A stretch of 64,000 nucleotides of DNA, taken from contig NZ_JAJSLW010000023.1 in the NCBI RefSeq assembly GCF_021729145.1, positions 17,700 to 81,699 on the forward strand, written 5' to 3'. Positions 1-8,738 of this stretch are shown here, one piece after another (position 1 is the stretch's first letter; each line of letters opens with the position of its first letter). A model generated the notes under the pieces. The model saw only the letters and a program-made list of their open reading frames with translations. It was not told where the DNA came from and made no database searches. The DNA is from Membranihabitans maritimus. Its GTDB lineage: Bacteria > Bacteroidota > Bacteroidia > Chitinophagales > Saprospiraceae. The position numbers and the translations under genes were made by a program.

Positions 1-1005
1 GATCTTCGTGAATTTGAATATTTGGAAGGTATTAACGATCAATTAATTAACGATTATTCCTTTTCCAACCAGACACATGTAAATTATGTTCACTACGAAG
101 TTCAATTCCCCAACCGTTCATTGCGACCTAAAATGAGTGGTAATTACCTGATTACGGTATTTGATGAAGATACGGATGAGGTATTGATCATCCGAAAATT
201 TATGGTCGTAGATAAGAATGTATTTGCCAGGGCCCAATTAAAAAGGCCTACCAGGGTGAGTGAGATGAGAACCCATCAGGCATTGGATTTTGAAGTGAAT
301 TTCAAAGAATTTCCCCTTTCGAATCCGCTACAGGATATACGAGTGACCATATTACAGAATGGTATTTGGGAAAAGGGTGTTTACGGAATTCCCCCGAGAA
401 ATGTTTTTAATAATACCATTGAATTTGATTGGAGAGCTAATGCTATTTTTCCGGGCAGTATGGACTTCAGGCCTCTTGATTTGAGAAGTCTTGATTACCG
501 CAGTTACGGAATTGATGAGATCACAGAATACAACGATGGGTATGTAGTTACCAAGGAAGTTGAAGAGTCCAGGGCGGGAAAGACGTATTTTTTCGAACGG
601 GATCAGAATGGCGATTTTATTATACAGAATCAAAATACTTTCTCTCAAAACCCTGAGACCAGAAGTGAATATGTGGAGGTTGATTTTAAGTTGAAAACAA
701 TGGATGTTCCTGGGGGTGATGATGTATATGTGGTCGGGGCATTCAATAATTTCAAACCGGATCCCAGATTTCGATTAAAATGGAATTCGGAAGCTGGTAT
801 GTATACAGGTACCGTCATGATGAAACAAGGCCGGTATGATTATCTATATGCTACTTCCTCTGACGGTGAAACTTTGAATTTTGATTCGTTGGAAGGCAAC
901 TCAAATGAGACAGAGAATTATTATTTGATTCTTACGTATTACAGGCCTTTTGGTGCAAGATATGATGCCCTTATTAGTGCCGATATTGTCACTTTTCAAG
1001 AGTAA
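1..1005 (+). CDS. T9SS plug-family protein (DUF5103), 5' truncated
   Basis: The frame is open from base 1 with no stop, so the N-terminus lies outside the window; an apparent TTG start at 22 is only internal. About 334 residues are visible. The sequence matches my memory of the DUF5103 family, now called the type IX secretion system plug protein domain. It has beta-rich segments around RPKMSGNYLITVFDEDTDEVLI, cut here as RPKMSGNYLITVF, then a typical late segment VYVVGAFNNFKPDPRFRLKW near residue 240 and a C-terminal YYRPFGARYDALI motif. Family members are periplasmic or outer-membrane-associated and block the SprA translocon pore when it is empty (family knowledge). The T9SS cargo proteins elsewhere in the window agree with this role. 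The family call is from motif memory, not a search. Confidence 0.8.
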   Translation, partial: DLREFEYLEGINDQLINDYSFSNQTHVNYVHYEVQFPNRSLRPKMSGNYLITVFDEDTDEVLIIRKFMVVDKNVFARAQLKRPTRVSEMRTHQALDFEVNFKEFPLSNPLQDIRVTILQNGIWEKGVYGIPPRNVFNNTIEFDWRANAIFPGSMDFRPLDLRSLDYRSYGIDEITEYNDGYVVTKEVEESRAGKTYFFERDQNGDFIIQNQNTFSQNPETRSEYVEVDFKLKTMDVPGGDDVYVVGAFNNFKPDPRFRLKWNSEAGMYTGTVMMKQGRYDYLYATSSDGETLNFDSLEGNSNETENYYLILTYYRPFGARYDALISADIVTFQE

Positions 1006-1012
1006 TAGAAAA

Positions 1013-1037
1013 GCCCTTTCTTTATTCTAGAGAGGGC
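1013..1037 (+). terminator. Hairpin after plug-family gene
   Basis: Seven bases after the stop codon, GCCCTTTCT (1013-1021) pairs with AGAGAGGGC (1029-1037) over nine base pairs with one G-U, around a 7-nt loop. No clear T-run follows, so it is either a weak intrinsic terminator or a 3' processing hairpin. It lies between the + strand gene and the opposite-strand dodecin gene. Confidence 0.5.
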
Positions 1038-1274
1038 CTTGAAAATTTAATATCTTCATTTTTACTAATTAGAGGTTGTTTATGTCAAGGGGCATCCCTT
1101 CGGAAAAAAGCCATTAATGAGTTATTGTTAAAGGTAAATTTTATTTTATACTCGGTATGCTTTCTTGATACATGTTCCGCATTTACCCTCGAAATCATCT
1201 TCGCCTAAAATAAAATTTATTACTTTATTCTTCCATCATGAAAATTTAAACAAGCTCTAAGAAATTATAATTTT

Positions 1275-1487
1275 CTATACATTCCCATCAGTCACCCGGA
1301 AGGAAACATTACATATTACACCGTAAGAACTGATTTTTCCGTCACTGACATGGCATTTCATATCTTTTACATATACGGAATCAATATTTCTCACTGTTTT
1401 GGACACTTCTGTTACGACAGATTGCACAGCATCATCAAAACTTTTTTCGCTGGAACCGATTACTTCAATTACTTTTACTATTGCCAT
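1275..1487 (-). CDS. Dodecin family flavin-binding protein
   Basis: A 70-residue protein starting MAIVKVIEVIGSSEKSFDDA. This is the standard dodecin opening (beta strand, then the SxxSxxDA helix) and ends with strands containing VKDMKCHVSDGKI and the closing FRVTDG. Dodecins form dodecameric shells that store riboflavin or FMN and quench them; they are about 65-75 residues, so this is full length. The ATG at 1487 is preceded by an A/T-rich leader. It is a single gene on the minus strand with no partner. The family call is strong; the bound flavin cannot be told from sequence. Confidence 0.9.
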   Translation of the reverse strand: MAIVKVIEVIGSSEKSFDDAVQSVVTEVSKTVRNIDSVYVKDMKCHVSDGKISSYGVICNVSFRVTDGNV

Positions 1488-1576
1488 TTTATTATATTTT
1501 ATTTATTAAATATGCAAAATAATATAGCAATAAATAATTGATATTCCAAAAAGAAATAAAGAAGTTTATATGAGAT

Positions 1577-2323
1577 TTAAAGACATTTTTTAAACGCTTT
1601 CAGCCAATGGCTGGCCATCAGTTGTGCACCGGGTAAAGCCGGGTGTACTCCATCTGGAGCCCAATAGGAGGCAGGGGCTTTTTCCAATGCCTTGTCAAAA
1701 ATGGATTGGAAAGGCACAAATTCTGCCTTATATTTCCTTGCCAACTCTTTTGCAAAAGTACGGTATTGGTCAAAAACAGGGATCCATTTATCTTTTTCAA
1801 TGGCTTTGCCATCGAGGAGTATAAACGGTTCGCAAATGATCAATTTGATATCTGGCAATTGATCTTTTGTTTTCTGTAATAAATTGTCGTAGTCTTCTCG
1901 ATATACCTGTGGGGTGCCTTTATAGTCCCGAAGGGAATGCCAATGGTCATTTACACCGATTAGAATACTCAGGACATTGGGGTTGAGAGCAAAGCAGTCT
2001 TCTTCCCATCGATCGCGAAGTTGAAATACTTTATTTCCACTAATCCCTTTATTGTATATATCCAATTGCATTTCAGGGTATTCTTCCAATAATCCGGCTG
2101 CGGACAGGAAAGCGTAGCCTCTTCCAAGTGCATTAGTTGAATTAGGTTTCGGGTCCAGTTTGTCTCTCCCGGCATCGGTGATGGAATCCCCTTGAAAAAG
2201 TACGGTTTTTATATTTGATTTAGAAAGAGCCTTTTTGGTATAATGTGGAAAAGGAGTATTAGCTAGTACGGTTCCTGAAGCTAAAATGGCGGGGGTGGTT
2301 TTTACGAAATTTCTTCTTTTCAT
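1577..2323 (-). CDS. SGNH/GDSL-type hydrolase with Tat-like signal
   Basis: 248 residues. The N-terminus MKRRNFVKTTPAILASGTVLA looks like a twin-arginine or Sec export signal. Block I is FQGDSITDAG (Ser47), a central GVNDHWH carries block III, and the Asp-His pair is in APDGVHPALPG near the C-terminus. This is the lipolytic GDSL layout typical of rhamnogalacturonan or acetylxylan esterase-like enzymes, so it probably removes acyl groups from a glycan or lipid outside the cytoplasm. The substrate cannot be determined. It stands alone on the minus strand, 30 bp downstream of the TRIC-type gene, so it may be read from the same transcript. Confidence 0.85.
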   Translation of the reverse strand: MKRRNFVKTTPAILASGTVLANTPFPHYTKKALSKSNIKTVLFQGDSITDAGRDKLDPKPNSTNALGRGYAFLSAAGLLEEYPEMQLDIYNKGISGNKVFQLRDRWEEDCFALNPNVLSILIGVNDHWHSLRDYKGTPQVYREDYDNLLQKTKDQLPDIKLIICEPFILLDGKAIEKDKWIPVFDQYRTFAKELARKYKAEFVPFQSIFDKALEKAPASYWAPDGVHPALPGAQLMASHWLKAFKKCL

Positions 2324-2353
2324 GTATTATGACAATTTATCTATTTGATTACA

Positions 2354-2983
2354 TCACAATTTATAATCGATTGTTTGATGGATTAAAGTTAATGACCATT
2401 TATATCTTACTGCAAGAATACGGATAATAATTATTAAAACTACGGTCGCTATGATATTGATATCGTGATTGAAGTTAAAATTTTCTAAAATGAGGTAGCA
2501 TAATCCTCCAGTCAGGCAGGCCGTAGCATATATTTCCTTCCTGAATATTAGTGGGACTATATTAGTGAGTAAATCCCTTATTACTCCTCCGAAAACAGCT
2601 GAAATAACACCCATCGTTAAAGCAATCACGGGATGAAAGCCTAATTCTAATGTCTTTTCCAATCCGAGAATAGTAAATATGGCGATTCCTATCGTATCGA
2701 ATAAAAATAGTGTTTTCCGCAGTTTCAGGATGAATGGGTTGAAAAGCAGAACGAGTAAATATCCGGTAAAAACGTATAGTAAGTATTCAGGATTTTTAAC
2801 CCACAGAACTGGTGCATCACCTAAAAGAACGTCTCTAAGCATTCCGCCACCCAATGCCGTAACAAAGGCTATTACTAGCGAGCCGAATAAATCAAACTTG
2901 TTGTTCAAGGCCGTCATAGTGCCACTGATAGCGAAAACAATCGTACCGAGAATGTCCAGAATTGTAATGTATTGCATATCCAT
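2354..2983 (-). CDS. TRIC/YadS-type membrane channel (UPF0126, two repeats)
   Basis: 209 residues, nearly all membrane. It has two tandem copies of the UPF0126 unit: LDILGTIVFAISGTMTALNN with GGGMLRDVLLG in the first half, and FDTIGIAIFTILGLEK with GVIRDLLTN in the second half. The GGxxRD motifs are the family signature. Bacterial TRIC homologues are trimeric cation channels, and YadS-like proteins are also annotated as glycine transporters; sequence alone does not decide between them. The length is normal. It lies 13 bp downstream of the FUSC-type gene on the same strand, which suggests a two-gene operon of membrane proteins. Confidence 0.85.
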   Translation of the reverse strand: MDMQYITILDILGTIVFAISGTMTALNNKFDLFGSLVIAFVTALGGGMLRDVLLGDAPVLWVKNPEYLLYVFTGYLLVLLFNPFILKLRKTLFLFDTIGIAIFTILGLEKTLELGFHPVIALTMGVISAVFGGVIRDLLTNIVPLIFRKEIYATACLTGGLCYLILENFNFNHDINIIATVVLIIIIRILAVRYKWSLTLIHQTIDYKL

Positions 2984-2996
2984 ACCGTTGGTTGTC

Positions 2997-5261
2997 TTAG
3001 CTGTATTTAATATTTAGGTTTCCTTGTTCAAGGATAGCTGAATTTCGGGCAGAACTACTGAGGTGTTGCAAAAGTTGCGTCAGGGAAAGTAACTCTTCGA
3101 CAAAAAACAATTCATTTATCCGGTTGACATATACTTCCGTATATCCCCCGGAAAGTAGGGAAGCATCTTTTTGCAATCTGTCAATATCGTCCTGCATTTC
3201 CTTTTTCATGTTGTTGACAATTTCATGGGTCATATTATGGTCTTCCTGCTGCAAGTCAATATCATTGATTACGGTTGTCCAATACTTACGTACAAAATCA
3301 AAATACGATACTAAATACGCCTTTTCTAGAATATAATCCTTGTGACGTTGGAGAAAAAGACCAAAATTAGAACAAACAGATAGGATCCCGGAAGAAAGTA
3401 ATATCCATTCTGAATATTCCGATACAGGGCCTTGTTTGGTCTTGGGTTCAGACAAAATACGTTGGTAGGAGTTCATGAAGTTTCCCATTTTCAGTTGGGC
3501 GTCTTTTCTATTGATTTTATAGTTCGTAATATTTACCTCCCTGTGGCCTAATTCTGATAATATACTCTTGAAATAAAGGAGGGAAGCATTGAGTGAGTCA
3601 ATCAGAAAATATTTTATGCTCTTGTTCTCCCAGTAAGGAAATAAAAGCCGGATTGAAAAAATACATAAGACTGCTGCCAGGCAAGTATCTATAAACCTGA
3701 AAAAGGCGGATGGAATAAAATCACGGTCCAGAAACCGATAAAGGAAGAGGATGTAAACCGTAAAAAAGATGGAGGCTACTACATAGTTTTTATTCAGAAA
3801 TGAAAAACCACCGAAAAAAGCAATCAAAAAAAGAATACTGCTAATGACATGGCCGGGACTGGCAGTGACAAACAGGAAGTAAGCCAGGATTACTCCACCC
3901 GTAGTCCCCAGTACCCGATAAACCAGTCTTTGTCGAGAAACCCTGTATCCTGGTTTGAGAATTACAAGCGACGTGAACAGGGCCCAATTGGGATTTTGAA
4001 AGTTTAGTAACTGCGCAATTAAATAAGCAGACAGGGCCGTAACAGCGACACGTAGAGCATACCTGAAATACCCGGAATGAAATGTGAAATGACCGGCCAG
4101 TCTGTCAATACGAAGTCGATCACTGGTTTCAAAATGTCTGATGGTTTGGGGGGTAACGTCATCCATTGAAAAATTTTTATCTTCTTGTACAATGGAAAAG
4201 AGTTGATTTAAAGTAGCTAATTGCTGCTTGATATAGATTTGGATGATTTTGTGGGTTCTATATGCATAATCCGAACTTAATTCGTGTTCGGAAATATCCC
4301 GCAAATTATCCATTTCATTTTGTAATTCTTGAGTCTTTTGCGATAATTCGGATTTCAGGTCATCAAAATTAGCCCGAGAATTTTGATCAAAAACGTCGTT
4401 CAGTACACGGATAGAATGTCCAATATGTGTATTGATTTCTATCATGAGCCTTTTTGCCTGGTTATCATCGTCGATATTAAAGGCCTGGTATAATTTCCAG
4501 GATGTAGCTATTGCTTCATCGAAAAGGTCAACCAGGGCTGCGAAAATATAGAGAAACCGTCCCATTCTATTTCTCGGGTTGATTTTGTAACCATAGTCGC
4601 GCATAAGCATAGCCCTTACTTTTTCGTGACTCGCACTGACCTCCGCTTGCTTATTGGATAGTTCCATTTGGATTTGGGCACTATCAAAATCGGGTTGGAA
4701 TAATTTTTCACGCAATTCAAAGTATTCAGCTGTCAGGTTTATGGTTTTTGACAATCTTCGTGACACCTGGATGGGGCGCTGGATAAAGTGCATAACCGAT
4801 GCAAAAATAATATACCAGGCACCGCCAAAAAAAATCAACAAAGTAGCATGAAGTATTTCAGATGGACCGGATAAATTGGATGCAAACCCCAGGGAAAGCA
4901 TAATTGCAAGATTGGATACAAAGGCTACCTTTCCGAAATGGTAAGAGAAAGGGGCTAGAAAGCTGAATAGAAATATAAAACCGAAAAGAACAGCATATAG
5001 TAGGATAGGAAAAGAGGCAGAAAATGAAATAATGGAAAATAATAGCGGGCTTGTTATCAGGGAAAAACCCATTAATTTGAGTTTTCTCGGTAATTCAGCC
5101 GGTAAATCAATTCCAGAGATAAAAGTTGATCCTAGTAGTAAAAGCAATCCATCGGTAGGCTTTCCAAGGAAACTCATAATTACAAAAGGAATGGCTCCAC
5201 CCAGTACCATCCTAAAAGCAAATTCAGTATCTTCGGATTTAAGGAATTCTTTTACAGCCAC
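2997..5261 (-). CDS. FUSC / YccS-YhfK family inner-membrane protein
   Basis: 754 residues with the layout of the YccS family. An N-terminal hydrophobic block (about residues 15-160, several helices) is followed by a long soluble, coiled-coil-rich segment (about 165-385). A second hydrophobic block (about 395-545) carries FHSGYFRYALRVAVTALSAYLIA and the PNWALFTSLVILKPGYRVSRQR signature with GTTGGVILAYFL. A C-terminal cytosolic helical domain follows. FUSC proteins resemble aromatic acid or fusaric acid exporter subunits, but the YccS branch has no known substrate. The start is GTG at 5261. It is probably first in an operon with the TRIC-type gene. Confidence 0.85.
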   Translation of the reverse strand: MAVKEFLKSEDTEFAFRMVLGGAIPFVIMSFLGKPTDGLLLLLGSTFISGIDLPAELPRKLKLMGFSLITSPLLFSIISFSASFPILLYAVLFGFIFLFSFLAPFSYHFGKVAFVSNLAIMLSLGFASNLSGPSEILHATLLIFFGGAWYIIFASVMHFIQRPIQVSRRLSKTINLTAEYFELREKLFQPDFDSAQIQMELSNKQAEVSASHEKVRAMLMRDYGYKINPRNRMGRFLYIFAALVDLFDEAIATSWKLYQAFNIDDDNQAKRLMIEINTHIGHSIRVLNDVFDQNSRANFDDLKSELSQKTQELQNEMDNLRDISEHELSSDYAYRTHKIIQIYIKQQLATLNQLFSIVQEDKNFSMDDVTPQTIRHFETSDRLRIDRLAGHFTFHSGYFRYALRVAVTALSAYLIAQLLNFQNPNWALFTSLVILKPGYRVSRQRLVYRVLGTTGGVILAYFLFVTASPGHVISSILFLIAFFGGFSFLNKNYVVASIFFTVYILFLYRFLDRDFIPSAFFRFIDTCLAAVLCIFSIRLLFPYWENKSIKYFLIDSLNASLLYFKSILSELGHREVNITNYKINRKDAQLKMGNFMNSYQRILSEPKTKQGPVSEYSEWILLSSGILSVCSNFGLFLQRHKDYILEKAYLVSYFDFVRKYWTTVINDIDLQQEDHNMTHEIVNNMKKEMQDDIDRLQKDASLLSGGYTEVYVNRINELFFVEELLSLTQLLQHLSSSARNSAILEQGNLNIKYS

Positions 5262-5362
5262 AAATTGTATTTTTAATACTATAAAGGTTTAATTTAAAAA
5301 TTTTGTTTGCAATTTTTTTGATAAGTATTTTTAAAAATTATTTATTTTTATTTGCCTGAGTT

Positions 5363-5728
5363 ATGGATATTTTATCTTTTAGAGATTATTGTCTTTCTTT
5401 GCCCGGGGTTACAGAATCTTTTCCTTTTGGAGAAGATACCTTGGTATTTAAAGTAGGTGGTAAGATTTTTGCATTGGCAGGGATTAATTTATTCGAGTCG
5501 TTTAATGTAAAATGCGATCCTGAGAAAGCAATCGAACTGAGGGATCAATACCCCGAAGTCATTCCCGGATATCATATGAATAAGAGACATTGGAATACAG
5601 TTTCTGTAACGGGGAGGGTACCTGAAAATTTATTGAAAAACTGGATATCCGAATCGTACCATCTTGTGTTTCAGAGTCTGTCAAAAAAGATCCGAGAAGA
5701 ATTAGATAAGAAGGATACAGATAGGTAA
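5363..5728 (+). CDS. MmcQ/YjbR family protein
   Basis: 121 residues: MDILSFRDYCLSLPGVTESFPFGEDTLVFKVGGKIFAL, cut here as FRDYCLSLPGVTESFPFG, is the classic opening of the MmcQ/YjbR (CyaY-like fold) family. The later HMNKRHWNTVSV segment matches the conserved HxxxxHW region. Members are small cytosolic proteins annotated as DNA-binding, but their real role is unclear. The length is full. The ATG at 5363 follows an A/T-rich leader. It is a single gene, divergent from the FUSC/TRIC operon, with the long intergenic stretch downstream. Confidence 0.88.
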   Translation: MDILSFRDYCLSLPGVTESFPFGEDTLVFKVGGKIFALAGINLFESFNVKCDPEKAIELRDQYPEVIPGYHMNKRHWNTVSVTGRVPENLLKNWISESYHLVFQSLSKKIREELDKKDTDR

Positions 5729-6562
5729 TGATTATTATTTACCCCTGGCGTAGATTTAAAGTAAGCCTAATATTTGAATTTTATCCGTTCCTATTTTACG
5801 TTATGTTGGATTGACTCGATTTTTTTATCGAAATACCGTCGATATCAGTAATACACCTGAATATTAGTAGAGTCGGATAGAAATTCTGGGGGATGGTTGC
5901 AATTTTATATCCCGTGCCCTTTAATTTTCATTTTTCTTTTGAACTATAATCCATTTAGTACAATGTGATTTTATCCATCTCTTCTTGTCCCTATTTCATT
6001 TTGATAAAAGAGTATCGGTATTTCTATGGTATTCTCACTCTTATTTTGTGAGAATTTTTTTACGAACGGGACAAGCAAAAGAACATTGTGGACAGTATTG
6101 GAAAGTAAAGAGAGCGAAAAGGTTTTTATTTTAACGTGAGTTCGACAGAGAATATAAGAGCTCTGAAGGGGCGAAATATTATTAACCCTGGGTGCCGACC
6201 CTGGGTGGAAAACAAGTAAAATCGTCTATTCTGGCATTGATTTCCACAAAGTGATGCCTTGGGCATTGCATTTTCAGCAAAAATAATGACAGAATCAATT
6301 ATTCGTCGAGCTGACGTTATTTTATGCAATTGAGTAATCCAGGAAGGTTAGAAGAATTTAAAATAATGAGAAAAAAATTTCAGGAATAATGGCCAGTAAT
6401 TATTTTATTCCACATTTCAATGCTGTAGTTGGGGCAAAAATCTACATGGAAATATTTGCTGTGACTAATGAGAAAATTTAATGTATCTTTTTCGTTCCAA
6501 TGGAATAATTAGGATAAACAGAACTGCAAGGGTATTGGCAAGTTTGATTTTTAAAGCATGTA
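5729..6562. other. Long intergenic stretch holding repeat element copy 1
   Basis: No convincing gene lies between the YjbR-type gene and the potassium channel gene. The only structure I recognise is the terminal-inverted-repeat element at 6134-6317. The open frame on the minus strand at 6126-6329 lies almost wholly inside that element and is best explained as a by-product of it. The rest is A/T-rich with no clear coding pattern. Confidence 0.6.
6134..6317 (+). repeat. MITE-like element family A, copy 1 (184 bp)
   Basis: The left end ACGTGAGTTCGACAGAG and right end GTCGAGCTGACGT form terminal inverted repeats (ACGTSAGYTCGAC, two mismatches). The direct repeat TATTTTA lies flush on both sides (6127-6133 and 6318-6324). 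Internal landmarks shared with copies 2 and 3 are AGAGCTCTGAAG, TTAACCCTGGGT and AATCAATTATTCGT. The centre also holds a palindrome-like CCCTGGGTGCCGACCCTGGG. It is too short for a transposase, so it would be non-autonomous. Confidence 0.75.
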
Positions 6563-7225
6563 ATGTATAAATATTTAGAGAATAGAAAATATGAAGTTCT
6601 TCTAACCGCATTAATTTTACATTTATATATTGGAATCTTCTTAAGTAATCTATTACTATATATAAAAGTAATCTGGCCGATCAATATGGTCATTTTAGGT
6701 ATAGCCAGTCTGGGGATTTACCTCGGTAAAGGCAGGTCGCGTACTCAAATCAAAAACGTATTACTTCTTTTAGTAATAGCTTTACCCATTAGTATCCCGT
6801 TCTTTAGCGGGTGGAATTATTTTATGCCCATTTTAAGTTTTATATATTGCCTGTTTTTTGGGTATATTTTTATTGATATCTTTAAATTCCTGGTTAAGCC
6901 GGGGTATATAAATACAGACATTATTTCTGCTTCCATTTGTGGGTTTTTCCTGATTATAGAAATGGCTGTTTTTTTATTACAGGGATTTTATTATTTGAAT
7001 AGTGATACTTTCACTCAAATAAATGAAACGAATCCCGCTACCGTATTTATGGACCTGGTTTATTTTAGCACCATTACAGTTACTACGGTAGGGTTTGGGG
7101 ACATTTCGCCGGATACCTATTCAGTGAAGCTTATTGTATCCGTCCTGACAGTAATTAGTCATTTCTATACGGTGGTACTTATTGGAATTTTAATCAGTAA
7201 ATTTTCGTCAAATCAAAATAAATAA
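6563..7225 (+). CDS. Voltage-independent-type potassium ion channel
   Basis: 220 residues, strongly hydrophobic, with about four helices before the pore region. The selectivity filter TTVGFGD is at residues 174-180, preceded by the pore helix VYFSTITV and followed by a final helix ending in a short basic tail (SSNQNK). No RCK/TrkA-N domain is attached. It probably forms tetrameric K+ channels in the inner membrane. The stop is 6 bp upstream of the bestrophin-family gene, so the two are very likely cotranscribed. The GFGD filter clearly favours K+ over Na+. The gating stimulus is unknown. Confidence 0.88.
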   Translation: MYKYLENRKYEVLLTALILHLYIGIFLSNLLLYIKVIWPINMVILGIASLGIYLGKGRSRTQIKNVLLLLVIALPISIPFFSGWNYFMPILSFIYCLFFGYIFIDIFKFLVKPGYINTDIISASICGFFLIIEMAVFLLQGFYYLNSDTFTQINETNPATVFMDLVYFSTITVTTVGFGDISPDTYSVKLIVSVLTVISHFYTVVLIGILISKFSSNQNK

Positions 7226-7231
7226 TTATCA

Positions 7232-8251
7232 ATGCATACCGGTAGTCATTATAAAGTAAGAGAGTTTTTATTATGGACCAGAAGATCTATTTACAAATTG
7301 ATCTTGATAGCGCTACTACCTACTTTATTGTATGAAGTTTTTGATTTAAAGTGGTTGGCTATTCCCTGGGTTCCCATCGCTTTGGTAGGAACTGCTGCTG
7401 CGTTTATTGCAGGATTTAAGAATACTCAAACCTATAACAGGTTATGGGAAGCCCGTAAGATCTGGGGTGCTATTATCAATGACAGCAGGGCATGGGGCAT
7501 GATGATCAGAGATTTTATCAATAATAAAATAGCCACTTCACCTAAAAGCCATGAAGAATTGCACGTGATTCATACCCGGATTATATATAGACATATCGCA
7601 TGGTTAACAGCCCTTCGCTATCAATTGAGACAACCCCAGGACTGGGAGAATTCAAATAAAGCCCATTTTAAAGAATACAGGAAGCACTATAGCGTTCCTG
7701 AATGGGAAGTGCCCATGGAAGAGGAAATCAAAACATTTCTTTCAGTAGACGATCTAAATTATATTTTGTCCAAGAAGAACAGGGCAACGCAGTTATTAGC
7801 CCTGCAATCCCATGAGTTGAAAATTTTACGTGGTGATGATTTCATAGAAGAACATGCATATGTGAAACTCGAAAGTACATTGAAGGATTTTTATGCGCAC
7901 CAGGGTAAGGCAGAACGAATTAAGAAATTTCCCTATCCACGCCAATTTTCCAGTATTAATCTATTTTTTATTATGCTACTGGTCGTTTTGTTGCCGTTCG
8001 GATTGCTACAACCTTTTGCGGAATTGGGGAAATATGGAGTTTGGTTGACCATCCCTTTTACGGTGGTTGTTGGATGGGTTTTTATGTCCCTTGAGCAAGT
8101 GGGCGAGAGTACGGAAAATCCTTTCGAAGGAGGAGCCAATGATATTCCTATGGCGGCACTTAGCAGAACTATTGAGATCGACCTTCGGGATATGTTGGAC
8201 GAAGAAGAGTTACCCCCCGCAGTGGAAGCTGTGAATAAGATATTGATGTAG
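7232..8251 (+). CDS. Bestrophin family anion channel
   Basis: 339 residues with the bacterial bestrophin (UPF0187/RFP-TM) layout. It starts MHTGSHYKVREFLLWTRRSI, then has an early membrane pair with VGTAAAFIAGFKNTQTYNR and the WEARKIWGAIINDSRAW signature after helix 2. A second hydrophobic pair is near residue 240, and the late conserved EQVGESTENPFEGGANDIPM matches the bestrophin Ca2+-clasp region. Members form pentameric channels, usually for Cl- or other anions, though some bacterial ones conduct Na+. It is translated 6 bp after the K+ channel gene. A K+ and an anion path together would allow electroneutral salt flux (inference). Confidence 0.9.
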   Translation: MHTGSHYKVREFLLWTRRSIYKLILIALLPTLLYEVFDLKWLAIPWVPIALVGTAAAFIAGFKNTQTYNRLWEARKIWGAIINDSRAWGMMIRDFINNKIATSPKSHEELHVIHTRIIYRHIAWLTALRYQLRQPQDWENSNKAHFKEYRKHYSVPEWEVPMEEEIKTFLSVDDLNYILSKKNRATQLLALQSHELKILRGDDFIEEHAYVKLESTLKDFYAHQGKAERIKKFPYPRQFSSINLFFIMLLVVLLPFGLLQPFAELGKYGVWLTIPFTVVVGWVFMSLEQVGESTENPFEGGANDIPMAALSRTIEIDLRDMLDEEELPPAVEAVNKILM

Positions 8252-8738
8252 TATGCCGGCCAGGTAAGGATTAGAGTGATTCATGCCGAGGCATCTCTCA
8301 ATGCTATAACCCTAAGGTTTCATCGATTATAAATTTATCTCTTTAGGTCTTTTTTGGATCCTGTCACTTTCATATTTGTACAAGGGTACAAGGTATAGGT
8401 AGTTTTTATTTTGTAGCATATTCTTTGTTCATTTGTCTTGAATCAAAGGAATCAATATTCAAGACAAAATAATCGCTTTCGCATATAGCTGGGCTCATCC
8501 CACCTTCGAGGCGGAGCTCTCGGTTCGCTCATCAACCGTACATTTAGCACGCTTGGTCTTCGACTTCATTCAGTCATGTATTTTGTCACCTGCTTCCGCT
8601 TCAATAGAGTTTTGAATACAAATAGTATTAACCAGAAAATCTTCTGTCGGCCGTAGAGCCGGTTAATAAGTAGAACCCTGGAGAATGTGAAAATATAAGC
8701 AATTGCTTATGCAAAAACGAGTGATTTTGCATTTCGTA
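8252..8738. other. Convergent intergenic region with hairpins and a GC-richer patch
   Basis: This lies between two convergent genes. TTTGTCTTGAAT (8432-8443) and ATTCAAGACAAA (8457-8468) form a perfect 12-bp stem with a 13-nt loop, a plausible bidirectional terminator or element end. It is followed by a GC-richer patch (about 8475-8600) unlike its surroundings, and by a short palindrome CGGCCGTAGAGCCGG near 8650. I see no gene. The patch may be a relic of a mobile element, which I could not identify. Confidence 0.55.

Noticed and set aside
6126..6329. 67-codon open frame on the minus strand
   Set aside because: It lies almost entirely inside repeat element copy 1 and is explained by it.
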